Below, one piece after another: positions 47,792 to 57,436 of a DNA stretch of 64,000 nt. The DNA comes from Nostoc sp. LEGE 12450 (GTDB lineage Bacteria; Cyanobacteriota; Cyanobacteriia; Cyanobacteriales; Nostocaceae). The DNA is taken from positions 1 to 64,000 of the forward strand of contig NZ_JADEXU010000028.1 in the NCBI RefSeq assembly GCF_015206895.1, read 5' to 3'. Within the stretch, counting starts at the first letter, position 1. Every line of letters begins with the position of its first letter. Both the position numbers and the translations under genes were made by a program. Below the pieces are notes generated by a model, which worked only from the letters and a program-made list of their open reading frames with translations, made no database searches and was not told the DNA's origin.

Positions 47792-49678
47792 TTAAGCGAT
47801 ACCTAAGAATTTTTTATACTGATCCATTTGTTTTTGCATCCCTTCTAGTAGTTTCCAAAAATCAAGATTATTCTCATTTTTGTTATCATCATTGCTATCC
47901 GTATTGATGCCTGTAATAGTCTGACCGATTAGAGAAGCGACATCAGAATTATTAAAAATAGCAATAGTCTCTGGCGTGAGATATTTTGGTGTTTCTGTAA
48001 TAGTCTGACCAATTAGAGAACCGACATCGGAATTATTAAAAATAGCAATAGTCTCTGGTGTGAGATATTTTGGTGTTTCTGTAATTGACTGACCGATTAG
48101 AGAAGCGACATCAGAATTATTAAAAATAGCAATAGTCTCTGGTGTGAGATATTTTGGTATTTCCGTAACAGTCTGACCAATTAGAGAAGCGACATCTGAA
48201 TTATTAAAACTAGTAATAGTCTCTGGCGTGAGATAATTTGCTGTTTTTGTAATAGTCTGACCGATTAGAGAAGCGACATCTGAATTATTAAAACTAGCAA
48301 TAGTCTCTGGTGTGAGATAATTTTTGGTTTGTGCATCGATATGTAGCAGGTTGTTGCCAGATATCACTTGCTTTGCCAGAGAACTGACATTAGAAATATT
48401 TAAACTAGAGGTTGTAATTTGTGAACTATTTGCTGCTGTGTCTGCGTAGCCCGTCGTAGACATCACTTGCTTTGCCAAAGAACTAACATTAGAAATATTT
48501 AAATTAGAGTTTGTACTTTGTGTGCTGTTTTCTGATGTTTCTGCCACAATCTGACGTACTTGGGCATCAGTCAGGCTGGGGTTAGCACTAAGCATCAGGG
48601 CAACTACACCAGCCACATGGGGAGTAGCCATAGATGTGCCGCTATAAGTGGCATACTGATTATTCGGAACTGATGAATAAACCTTGACTCCTGGGGCTGT
48701 GACATAAGAAATTTGATTTGTTCCAGAGCGGTTAGAGAAATCAGCCATATTATTATTTTTGTCTACTGCCCCAACAGCAATTCCCGACTTAGAGGCATAG
48801 CGGGCGGGATAGTCTGGTTCTGATTCACCATCATTACCTGCTGCCATGACAACAATCACTCCTTTACTACTGGCATAGTTAATGGCTGACTCCAGAGTCC
48901 GATTGGAAGATGTGCCTCCTAAACTGAGGTTAATCACATTAGCTCCATTATCCACAGCGTAGCGAATACCCTTAGATATCGAGCTATAGGAACCAGAGCC
49001 AGACTCATTCAAAACTTTGACAGGCATAATTTTGGCATCATAAGCAATACCAGTGACACCATAGTTATTATTTTCTCCTGCGATCGTACCAGAAACATGA
49101 GTACCGTGACCATTGTTATCTAGCGTGTTGTTGTTTTGATCCGCAAAGTTCCAGCCGTAATTATCATCAATATAGCCATTGCCATCATCATCTATACCGT
49201 TACCTGCAATTTCCTTGGTATTCGTCCAGATATTATTTTTTAAATCCTCGTGGTTATAGTCAACCCCAGTATCTATAACAGCGACAACAACGCCTTTACC
49301 TGTGTATCCTTGTGCCCAAACTTCTGGTGCTTTAACAAGGTCTGCTCCCCAATTATTACCACCAATATCGGGAACATCAGCAAAGGTATTCTGATTAGTA
49401 GCTTTAGCCACTGCTGCTGCTGCATTAATTAAGCCATAGCCATTGGTGGAGTTATAACTTTGCGTGGTAAAAGCATTAGTAGTAGCGTTACTGCTATTTT
49501 CGTAGTTACTATTATTTAGTAACTGCACATCAGAATCGGCTGAGTTGTAGCTACTACGTCCACTTAAGTTGAAGCTGGTGTCATTCTTAGTATTAAATGT
49601 ATCTAATGAAGAGATTGAAGTAAAATTTAAGCTTTTATTAGTAGAAAATAAATTGTTATTAGTATTATCATTGAGCAT
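47792..49678 (-). CDS. Subtilisin-family (S8) serine peptidase with C-terminal 28-residue repeats
   Basis: 628 residues. N-terminal 1-80 is Asn/Ser-rich without a Sec signal. The S8 domain has Asp136 (VIDTGVD), His191 (NGHGTHVSG) and Ser349 (GTSMATPHVAG), with a Ca-binding-like DDDGNGYIDD. The C-terminal region has two copies of LNISNVSSLAKQV and five 28-residue repeats (NYLTPETIASFNNSDVASLI type) starting at residues 453, 481, 509, 537 and 565 (DNA about 47903-48322), which are nearly identical and so recently amplified. It is a likely cargo of the adjacent type I exporter. Confidence 0.92.
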   Translation of the reverse strand: MLNDNTNNNLFSTNKSLNFTSISSLDTFNTKNDTSFNLSGRSSYNSADSDVQLLNNSNYENSSNATTNAFTTQSYNSTNGYGLINAAAAVAKATNQNTFADVPDIGGNNWGADLVKAPEVWAQGYTGKGVVVAVIDTGVDYNHEDLKNNIWTNTKEIAGNGIDDDGNGYIDDNYGWNFADQNNNTLDNNGHGTHVSGTIAGENNNYGVTGIAYDAKIMPVKVLNESGSGSYSSISKGIRYAVDNGANVINLSLGGTSSNRTLESAINYASSKGVIVVMAAGNDGESEPDYPARYASKSGIAVGAVDKNNNMADFSNRSGTNQISYVTAPGVKVYSSVPNNQYATYSGTSMATPHVAGVVALMLSANPSLTDAQVRQIVAETSENSTQSTNSNLNISNVSSLAKQVMSTTGYADTAANSSQITTSSLNISNVSSLAKQVISGNNLLHIDAQTKNYLTPETIASFNNSDVASLIGQTITKTANYLTPETITSFNNSDVASLIGQTVTEIPKYLTPETIAIFNNSDVASLIGQSITETPKYLTPETIAIFNNSDVGSLIGQTITETPKYLTPETIAIFNNSDVASLIGQTITGINTDSNDDNKNENNLDFWKLLEGMQKQMDQYKKFLGIA

Positions 49679-49887
49679 AATTGTTTTTTCTCAAAAATAG
49701 AAAAGCTTTTTAACAGCTAAAATTGCTAGAACTTTTGTTAAACAAAAGTTCTAAACTGTGAACAAGCCGTATTATTAATAATTACTATGAAATTTCATAA
49801 TAAAATGCTAATTTTATTACCAAAAAAATATTATGGAAATCATGTTTTTTGTGAAGAGCTATTTAGAATACGTTTAATTATAAAAAA

Positions 49888-49929
49888 AAGCGGCAGAATG
49901 ACTGGCATTTGCTGCTCATTCTGCCGCTT
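49888..49929 (-). terminator. Strong rho-independent terminator of the large subtilase
   Basis: AAGCGGCAGAATGA and TCATTCTGCCGCTT pair perfectly (14 bp) around a 14-base loop. On the minus strand it is followed by TTTTTTTTATAA. It ends the transcript of the gene at 49977. Confidence 0.88.
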
Positions 49930-49976
49930 ATAGAAATTGCATTTAACCTTTGATAAAGGACACTTAAGGGATGATT

Positions 49977-52900
49977 CTATGCCAAGCTATTTGCTGCTGT
50001 CGCTGTGACAATCTGACGCACTTGGGCATCAGTTAAACCTTTCTTAGCACTGAGCATCAAAGCTATTACCCCAGCAACGTGAGGAGTCGCCATAGACGTT
50101 CCCCTTTGAAAACCATACTTGTTACCCGGAAGTGTTGAATAAATACCAATTCCTAGATCCGCATCACCTTCAAAGTATGCTCCAGGAGCTGTAACGTATG
50201 TGAGTGGAGTTGTTCCAGCGCGGTGAGAAAAATCGGTAAGTGTCCGATCGTAGAACACTGCTCCAACCGCAAGTCCCCACTGGGTAGCATAGCGGGCGGG
50301 ATAGTCTGGTTCTGATTTACCATCATTACCTGCTGCCATGACGGTAATTGCACCTTTGCTGGCAGCATATTGAATAGCTGACTGTATCTCACTACTTGGA
50401 GAACCACCTAAGCTGAGGTTAATGACATTAGCTCCGTTATTGACTGCATAACGAATACCATTTGCGATCGCACTATTAGTTCCTTGACCATCTCTATTCA
50501 TAACTTTCACTGGCATAATTTTGGCATTATAGGCAATACCAGTGACACCAAAGTTATTTTTCACCCCAGCAATAGTGCCAGCAACATGAGTACCATGACC
50601 GTTGTCGTCTAATGGATTGTTGTTGTTGCTGACGAAGTTCCAGCCGTTGACATCATCAATGTAACCATTGCCATCATCATCTTTGCTGTTGCCAGCGATT
50701 TCCTTGGTATTCTTCCAGATATTAGCGCTCAAATCTGAGTGATTGTAATCTACTCCACTATCTATCACAGCGACGATCGCACCCTGACCTGTGTATCCCT
50801 TTGCCCAGACTTCCGGTGCTTTAATTGCATCGGCTCCCCAATTATCACCACCCAAGTCAGTCACATCAGCAAAGGTACTCTGACCTAAAGCTTTCGCTAC
50901 TGCGGCTGCGGCATTAATTAAGCCATAACCTGTAGTTGAGTTAAATCCGCCACCATTGACAGGATTTAAGGTAATTGGTGTAGTGATGTAAACGCTGTTG
51001 TTACCTTCGTTGCTTTCAATGACATTTCCTCGCCCATCGGCTTTAAATATCAGGTAGTATTTACCAGCACTAATAGTAGGAGCAAGGGTAATAGATGTGG
51101 AGCGAGAAGTAACGGCAGAAGGTGTCAGAGTAGAACTACCCTCAATTTCTGTACCTAAGCTGATATCATCATCGTTACCAAATGTTGTATCTCGTGAAAG
51201 ATAAAAACTTGTCTTACTCCCTCCAGCACTGCCATTACCTTGGTTTTTAAGTTGATAATTAACTAGGAGTGTAGTACCAATAGCAGCACTACTAGCAGAT
51301 GTAGCATTTTGGATGACCAAATCTGGTGCAGTAATTGCGATCGCTTTGGCAACGACGTTGTTATTTTCATTGCTTTCTCTCAATGACCCAAAACCATCGG
51401 CTTGGTATAGGAGATAGTAACTACCGGGAGTGATAGTGCTGGAAAGGTATAGGGATGCAGACTCGGAAATTACAGCAGAGGGAGCAATGTCAGAGATACC
51501 GATAATATCCGAACCGACCGAAATGTCCTCACTACTGAGGCTGGTATCTTTAGAAAGATAAAAGCGTGTCGTGTTAACACCAGCTTTACCATTACCTTGA
51601 TTTTTCACCTGATAGCTTAGTTGGATTGTTGTACCAATGTTGGCGCTAGCAGGAGCCGAAGGATTTTGTATTAATAAGTCTGGTGCCGCAATCGTAATTG
51701 CTTTGGCCGTAACGTTGTTGTTTTCATTACTTTCAAAAATCTCGCCATTGCCATCGGCTTGTAATAGCAGGTAGTAATTTCCAAAAGTAATATTACTGCT
51801 GAGTATTAAAGAGTAAGACTCTGAACTATATTTACTAGCGCCCAATCCAGAGTATAAGTAGCTTCGGGAATAGCTTAAGTATGTGTCATCGCCGCTCAAG
51901 GTCGTATCTTTAGAAAGATAAAACTTAGTGGTACTAGAACCAGCACTGGCAGTACCTTGATTGACTAGTTGATAATTGACAGTGATTAAGCTACCGGGGT
52001 TAACAAGACTAGGAGCCGAAATATTTTGGATAATTAGGTCTGGTTTAGGGCCATTAATAGCGATCGCTTTGCTGACAAAATTATTAGTTTCGTTACTTTC
52101 ACCAACATTGCCATTAGCATCGGCTTTATACAACAAATAATAGTTACCTGCGGCGATCGCATTGTTGATGATCAGCGATGCTGTCTCTGAGCTAGTAGCA
52201 CCTGCGGCAATGGCGTTAACGGCATCTGAGCCGAGCAACACATCATCATTACTAAAAGCATTATCCTTGGATATATAAAACTTGGTGGTAGTTGCAACAG
52301 CACCACCAACACCTTGGTTTTTGACCTGATAGCTCAATTGAATGGTGCCACCAACGGCTGTTGTAGCGGGAGCTACAGCGTTTTGTATTATTAAATCTGC
52401 TTGGGTAATGGCGATCGCTTTGCTAGCAAAGTTATTGCTTTCATTGCTCTCAACTGCATTTCCTGCGCCGTCAGCTTGATAGAGCAAGTAATAGTTACCT
52501 GTAGCGATCGCATTGTTGATGATCAGCGATGCTGTCTCTGAGCTAGTAGCACCTACGGCAATAGCGTTAACGGCATCTGAGCCTAACAACACATCATCAT
52601 TACTAAAAGCATTATCCTTGGATATATAAAACTTGGTGGTAGTTGCAACAGCACCACCAACACCTTGATTTTTGACCTGATAGCTTAGTTGAATAGTGCT
52701 ACCAACTGATGCTGTACTAGGGGCTGAGGTATTTTGAACTATCAGGTCTGATTTTTGAGTTGGAGTAATGGTGATTACTCCCGCAATACCGTTGTTAGTT
52801 TCATTGCTTTCAGCAACATTCCCATCACTATCGGCTATGTATGCTAAGTAATAATTCCCAGGAGTGATGTTACTGCCAAGACTGAGTGTGGTTGACTCGG

Positions 52901-53738
52901 AACTATAACTACCCGCAGCAATGCCGCTAACGTAGTCATAGCCCAAGTACACATCTTCGTTTCCAATATTTAAATCTTGGGAGAGGTAAAACTTGGTGTT
53001 ACTAGCAACAGCACTGGCATTGCCTTGGTTTTTGATTTGATAGTTTAGTTGAATGCTACTTCCAGCCGCCGCCGAACTGGAATTTGAGGTATTTTGTACT
53101 ATCAGGTCTGGTTTAGTAATATTAATTACGTCAGCAACAGCGTTGTTGTTTTCGTTGCTTTCGGCAACATAGTTATAGCCATCGGCTTGATACACCAAAT
53201 AATAGCTACCTGCGGCGACGCTATTGCCAATGGTGAGTGTGGTTGACTCTGACCTGTAGTAACCAGATAGGATGTTATCAACATAGTCATCGCCTAAAAA
53301 TATATCTTCACTCCCTAAAGAGAGATCCTTAGACAGATAAAACTTGGTATAGCTATAACCAGCACTGGCATTGCCTTGGTTTTCAATTTCATAGCTCAGT
53401 TGAATAGTACTGCCAGCTGCGGCAGAACTGGGAGTTGAAACGGTACGTGCTATTAGGTCTGGCTGAATAGCAGCAGCGATCGCTTGAGTAGCATTCCCAT
53501 TGCTTTGGCTACTCTTCTTGGCATAATTGTTTTTAACTCCAAAAGGGTCGATTTCTGTAGAAGTATAACTACTGCGATCGCTGGCTCTAAAACTATTTAC
53601 ACCACTCAGACTGAAGCTAGAGTCAGTATTTTGATTATCAAAAATATCAGATTTTTTTGATGATACAAGGCTGGCTTTTACACCAGAATTTTCATTAATT
53701 GAGTTACGGTCTTTGGTAAAAAACATTAGTAGTTTCAC
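49977..53738 (-). CDS. Subtilisin-family peptidase with seven N-terminal CARDB repeats
   Basis: 1253 residues. The N-terminus (DSSFSLSGVNSFRASDRSSY) resembles that of the other subtilase. Then come seven CARDB-like beta repeats, each beginning with a PDLIVQN-type strand and ending in SNENNN. Repeats 3 and 4 are almost identical. The S8 catalytic domain is C-terminal, with Asp near residue 990 (VIDSGVD), His near 1047 (NGHGTHVAG) and Ser near 1215 (GTSMATPHVAG). The reversed order relative to a usual C-terminal adhesion region is notable. It should be secreted by the neighbouring exporter. Confidence 0.92.
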   Translation of the reverse strand: MKLLMFFTKDRNSINENSGVKASLVSSKKSDIFDNQNTDSSFSLSGVNSFRASDRSSYTSTEIDPFGVKNNYAKKSSQSNGNATQAIAAAIQPDLIARTVSTPSSAAAGSTIQLSYEIENQGNASAGYSYTKFYLSKDLSLGSEDIFLGDDYVDNILSGYYRSESTTLTIGNSVAAGSYYLVYQADGYNYVAESNENNNAVADVINITKPDLIVQNTSNSSSAAAGSSIQLNYQIKNQGNASAVASNTKFYLSQDLNIGNEDVYLGYDYVSGIAAGSYSSESTTLSLGSNITPGNYYLAYIADSDGNVAESNETNNGIAGVITITPTQKSDLIVQNTSAPSTASVGSTIQLSYQVKNQGVGGAVATTTKFYISKDNAFSNDDVLLGSDAVNAIAVGATSSETASLIINNAIATGNYYLLYQADGAGNAVESNESNNFASKAIAITQADLIIQNAVAPATTAVGGTIQLSYQVKNQGVGGAVATTTKFYISKDNAFSNDDVLLGSDAVNAIAAGATSSETASLIINNAIAAGNYYLLYKADANGNVGESNETNNFVSKAIAINGPKPDLIIQNISAPSLVNPGSLITVNYQLVNQGTASAGSSTTKFYLSKDTTLSGDDTYLSYSRSYLYSGLGASKYSSESYSLILSSNITFGNYYLLLQADGNGEIFESNENNNVTAKAITIAAPDLLIQNPSAPASANIGTTIQLSYQVKNQGNGKAGVNTTRFYLSKDTSLSSEDISVGSDIIGISDIAPSAVISESASLYLSSTITPGSYYLLYQADGFGSLRESNENNNVVAKAIAITAPDLVIQNATSASSAAIGTTLLVNYQLKNQGNGSAGGSKTSFYLSRDTTFGNDDDISLGTEIEGSSTLTPSAVTSRSTSITLAPTISAGKYYLIFKADGRGNVIESNEGNNSVYITTPITLNPVNGGGFNSTTGYGLINAAAAVAKALGQSTFADVTDLGGDNWGADAIKAPEVWAKGYTGQGAIVAVIDSGVDYNHSDLSANIWKNTKEIAGNSKDDDGNGYIDDVNGWNFVSNNNNPLDDNGHGTHVAGTIAGVKNNFGVTGIAYNAKIMPVKVMNRDGQGTNSAIANGIRYAVNNGANVINLSLGGSPSSEIQSAIQYAASKGAITVMAAGNDGKSEPDYPARYATQWGLAVGAVFYDRTLTDFSHRAGTTPLTYVTAPGAYFEGDADLGIGIYSTLPGNKYGFQRGTSMATPHVAGVIALMLSAKKGLTDAQVRQIVTATAANSLA

Positions 53739-53910
53739 CTCGTATATTCAAGTAAATTTGCACCAAAAAAAGTACTCAAATCCTTGATATATAAGGGATT
53801 GAGCTGGGAGATATTTCTTTGTAAGACAGGTGCTACAAATACACTTAACTATAAAATCACGTAATTAGCAAGTAAGATTACAGTTTTCTGCATATTTAAG
53901 AAATTTAAAA

Positions 53911-53937
53911 GGCGAATGGAGTATAACTCCATTCGCC
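53911..53937 (-). terminator. Rho-independent terminator after the ABC exporter gene
   Basis: GGCGAATGGAGT, loop ATA, ACTCCATTCGCC: a perfect 12-bp stem. On the minus strand the hairpin is followed by TTTTAAATTTC. It lies 66 bases after the stop of the ABC gene and before the start of the subtilase at 53738. Confidence 0.85.
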
Positions 53938-54002
53938 AAAGACTATATTTAAGCTGCTTTTCAGGGATCAAATAAACACAAGTTAAAAGCTTGTTAAAGC
54001 TA

Positions 54003-56705
54003 CTAAATGTTTGCTTGCTGCCGTTGATATAGTGACCAATACAAACCCTTTTGTTGCAATAACTCTGAGTGAGTCCCACGTTCGGCAATCACGCCTTGCT
54101 CTAATACCAAAATCAAATCGGCGCGTTTGAGAGGGGCAAAACGGTGAGCAATCAGAAACACAGTACGGTTAGCGGAAACTTTTTGCAAGTTTTGTAGTAC
54201 TTGTTGTTCAGTTTCACTATCCAAAGCGCTGGTAGCTTCATCCAAAACTAAAATCGGCGCTTGAGAAAGAAATAACCTTGCTAGGGCAATACGTTGTCTT
54301 TGTCCGCCAGATAAAGCTGTACCGCGTTCACCCACATTGGTTTCGTAACCGTAGGGTAATTGACTGATGAAGTCGTGTGCTACTGCTAGTCTTGCCGCCT
54401 CTACCACTTGTTCTGCGGTAATGTCGGGAGTACCGAGAGTGATATTTTCCAAAATAGAACCGTTGAACAAAAAGTCTTCTTGGAGAACTACACTAACTTG
54501 TTGCCGCAGTGACGCTAAATCAGCACTTTTAATATCAAAACCATCAATTAGGATGCGTCCTGATTCAATTTGATAGAGGCGTTGTAATAGCTTAGACAAG
54601 GTACTTTTCCCTGAACCACTGCGTCCGACAATGCCAACAAATTGCCCTGGTTCAGCATTGAAAGAGATTCCCCGCAGAATTGCTTCAAAGTTCGGCCGGT
54701 AGCGGAAAAATACTTGCTCGAAGGTGACTTGTCCTTTTAGTGGTGGTAAAACTAGACCAGTTCCTAGTTCAGCTTCTGGGGAGACGTTGAGAATATCACC
54801 AATGCGATCTACAGAAAGTAGCACTTGTTGGAGGGTCTGCCATAACTGTACTAAGCGCAAAAGTGGGCCCGTGACTCTGCCAGATAGCATTTGAAAGGCA
54901 ACTAGTTGTCCAATTGTGAGCTTTTGTTCGATGACTAATTTGGCTCCAAACCAGAGAATCAGCATGGTGGAAAAATTAGTGAGGAAGTCACCAATGTTGC
55001 TGCTGATATTGGAGGTAGTAGAGGCTTTAAAACCTGTGCGGATGAAGCGAGCAAATAAGCCTTCCCAGCGATCGCGTGCTACTGGTTCTGCTGCATGGGC
55101 TTTAACGGAATGAATCCCCGTGATTGTCTCTACTAGAAACGATTGACTATCGGCACTCCGGTTAAAAGTTTCGTTGAGCCAGTTACGCAGAATTGGTGTT
55201 GCAACTATCGTCAAAGTCGCAAATAGCGGCAGTACTGCTAAAGCCACAAAGGTGAGTGGGACGTTGTAGTAAAACATCAATGCTAGGTACACCACAGCAA
55301 AGATGCTATCCAGAATCACAGTTAATGCTGTACCTGTGAGAAACTGACGAATTTGTTCGAGTTCTTGGACTCGTGCTACTGTGTCTCCGACGCGCCGCGA
55401 CTCAAAATAAGCCAAAGGCAGGCGCATCAGATGGCGAAATAGCTGTGCTGATAAACTTAAATCCAGACGACGGGCTGTATGGGTAAAGATGAATAGGCGC
55501 AGAATGCCAAGTACGGACTCAAATATGGCTACACAAAGAAGTGCGATCGCCATAACATCAAGAGTCGGCAAACTCCCCTGCACCATCACTTTATCAATAA
55601 CTACTTGCGTAATTAGTGGTGTTGTTAACCCCAAAAGCTGCAAGGTAAAAGATGCTAATAATACTTCTGTTAGTAATCCCTTATACTTCCAAACTGCTGG
55701 GGTGAACCAACTGAGATTAAATGTTTCTTGTTTAGATATGAGTTCTACTTGCCACAATTGGCCATCCCACGATGCCTCAACTATGGATTGCGGTAAGCTT
55801 TCACAAATGCGATCGGGATTTAGAGGGTTAGCGATAATTAAGCGATCGCCCTTAACTCCATAAGCTACCACCCAGGATGGACTCTGGGGTGAGTCAGAAT
55901 TCCACAACAGTAAAGCTGGAAATGACAGTTGTCGCAACTCACCCCAACTCACTTGTAACCGCCGCATCACTAACCCTAACTTTTCTCCTGCTTCCACAAC
56001 CTGTTTTGGGCGTTGTCCTCTGAGTTGACGTTGCACCCATTCCAGTTGCACAGAGTTTTCTAGCTGTTGCGCCACCATTGTTAAACAAGCAGCCGCAGTG
56101 TTCCAGCTAGCAACAAATGGATAATTTGAGATGATTAAATTCGCGGCTGGGAGTCGTTTTTGGGGCTGGAGGCTATGAGGGCTGGAAGTCCCATCTGAGA
56201 CTGATCTTACTGAAGGAGTGGAAGAGAAGGAAAATGTCTCTCTTTCTCCCTCCATATCCACTGGTAAGACTTGCCAAAATTCCTGAATTTGTGGGTTAGA
56301 AAATTCTGTCCACAGGGCTGTATCCCAACACACTACTACTACTTCTTTGCTAGCAGCTACAGCTTTAAAATCCGCAGACAGCTTTTGTAAATCACCAAAC
56401 CAATCCCCCACATCCAGGGCTGCCAAAGGTTTGCCAACTCCCTCTTCTCGTAAGCGAACTTTTCCAGCCACAATTAAGAATTGGTAACGACCGACATCGT
56501 TAGACCAAATTTTTTCTCCCAAACGATACTGACGAGTTTGACACTCATTTTCCAATTGGGATTGTTGTTCGGGAGTCAGCCAGCATAGCGGAGGCTGATT
56601 CCAAGGCAAAGAAGCTAGCACTTTTAATCGTAAAGATTCATTATCCAGAATTGTTAACTCACTTGTAGCTTGACTGTCAGTTTTTGAATTTTCTCTGCTA
56701 GCCAT
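54003..56705 (-). CDS. Type I secretion ABC transporter with cNMP-like and degenerate C39-like domains
   Basis: 900 residues. Region about 40-145 is cNMP-binding-like (YRLGEKIWSNDVGRYQFLIV, LDVGDWFGDL). Region about 190-325 is a C39-like fold in which the peptidase Cys, His and Asp look replaced (SWNTAAACL, PSWVVAYG, IIANP). The membrane domain follows with about six segments. The ATPase has Walker A GRSGSGKST, signature LSGGQRQRIALARLF and Walker B ILVLDEATSALD. So it is an exporter that does not cleave a leader. Its ATG overlaps the end of the parvulin gene by 52 bases. It probably exports the subtilases with HlyD. Confidence 0.9.
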   Translation of the reverse strand: MASRENSKTDSQATSELTILDNESLRLKVLASLPWNQPPLCWLTPEQQSQLENECQTRQYRLGEKIWSNDVGRYQFLIVAGKVRLREEGVGKPLAALDVGDWFGDLQKLSADFKAVAASKEVVVVCWDTALWTEFSNPQIQEFWQVLPVDMEGERETFSFSSTPSVRSVSDGTSSPHSLQPQKRLPAANLIISNYPFVASWNTAAACLTMVAQQLENSVQLEWVQRQLRGQRPKQVVEAGEKLGLVMRRLQVSWGELRQLSFPALLLWNSDSPQSPSWVVAYGVKGDRLIIANPLNPDRICESLPQSIVEASWDGQLWQVELISKQETFNLSWFTPAVWKYKGLLTEVLLASFTLQLLGLTTPLITQVVIDKVMVQGSLPTLDVMAIALLCVAIFESVLGILRLFIFTHTARRLDLSLSAQLFRHLMRLPLAYFESRRVGDTVARVQELEQIRQFLTGTALTVILDSIFAVVYLALMFYYNVPLTFVALAVLPLFATLTIVATPILRNWLNETFNRSADSQSFLVETITGIHSVKAHAAEPVARDRWEGLFARFIRTGFKASTTSNISSNIGDFLTNFSTMLILWFGAKLVIEQKLTIGQLVAFQMLSGRVTGPLLRLVQLWQTLQQVLLSVDRIGDILNVSPEAELGTGLVLPPLKGQVTFEQVFFRYRPNFEAILRGISFNAEPGQFVGIVGRSGSGKSTLSKLLQRLYQIESGRILIDGFDIKSADLASLRQQVSVVLQEDFLFNGSILENITLGTPDITAEQVVEAARLAVAHDFISQLPYGYETNVGERGTALSGGQRQRIALARLFLSQAPILVLDEATSALDSETEQQVLQNLQKVSANRTVFLIAHRFAPLKRADLILVLEQGVIAERGTHSELLQQKGLYWSLYQRQQANI

Positions 56706-57436
56706 TTCTCAAATAACTCATTTTGTAGTGCTTGCTTGAGTTGAGTATCTTCTAAAGACGCTGGCAGAAATTGTTCTACTCGAAACAAACCATAAGGTCC
56801 TTCTCCTTGGGGAGAGTCTTTGCCAACGATTTCTATTGGTCCTATTAATTGTCCAGGACTTGCCACATCAATAGCTGCCCGTAATATATCCGGCATACTT
56901 CCTCGGCTGACTATTCCCATCATGCCGTTGACAATTCGGTCATCTGAAAGTGAATACTCTTTAGCTAGTTGCTCAAAACTACCTCCTTCTTCAATTTGGG
57001 TTTGTAGTTCGTCTGCCAATTCTCGATTATTAACAACTATCCGAGAAAGTACCACCCGATCCAAAAAGATTTTCCGTTCAATAAAATATTCTTGGATTTT
57101 TGCTTCCGTGACTACAGCTTTCAGTTTTTCTAACTTGTAACCAAAAGTAACTGATGTATGAAATGCGGCGTAATCTGTGTTATTGCTCTTTAACCATTCT
57201 TGAAAACTTTGGGGGTCAGTCAGTTGATTTTTCAGTCTAAAGTCAATAATGGATTGTTCGGTTATTGCTGTACCAATTTCAATATCGTCTCGTGTTCGGA
57301 TTTCTTGCTCAATTACGTGCTGACGGAGAATATCCCCAATGAACTGCCCCAATTTTCCAGAGGCTTGCAGGTACTTTACAGCTTCCTCAATAGAAATTAT
57401 TTGGTCATTAATTGTCAAAAATGATAAAGATTCCAT
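56654..57436 (-). CDS. Parvulin-type peptidyl-prolyl isomerase
   Basis: A 260-residue SurA/PrsA-like protein: helical N-terminal region (LRQHVIEQEIRTRDDIEIGT), a parvulin domain (VVLSRIVVNNRELADELQTQIEEGGSFEQLAKEYSLSDD in outline, then GIVSRGSMPDILRAAI), and GPIEIVGK. No signal peptide is visible, so it may be cytosolic and act on export cargo before or during secretion. It overlaps the downstream exporter gene by 52 bases, which supports translational coupling. Confidence 0.85.
   Translation of the reverse strand: MESLSFLTINDQIISIEEAVKYLQASGKLGQFIGDILRQHVIEQEIRTRDDIEIGTAITEQSIIDFRLKNQLTDPQSFQEWLKSNNTDYAAFHTSVTFGYKLEKLKAVVTEAKIQEYFIERKIFLDRVVLSRIVVNNRELADELQTQIEEGGSFEQLAKEYSLSDDRIVNGMMGIVSRGSMPDILRAAIDVASPGQLIGPIEIVGKDSPQGEGPYGLFRVEQFLPASLEDTQLKQALQNELFEKWLAEKIQKLTVKLQVS

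Noticed and set aside
54003-56705. Active C39 leader peptidase in the exporter
   Set aside because: Cys, His and Asp positions of the C39 site all appear replaced, so only a binding domain is likely.
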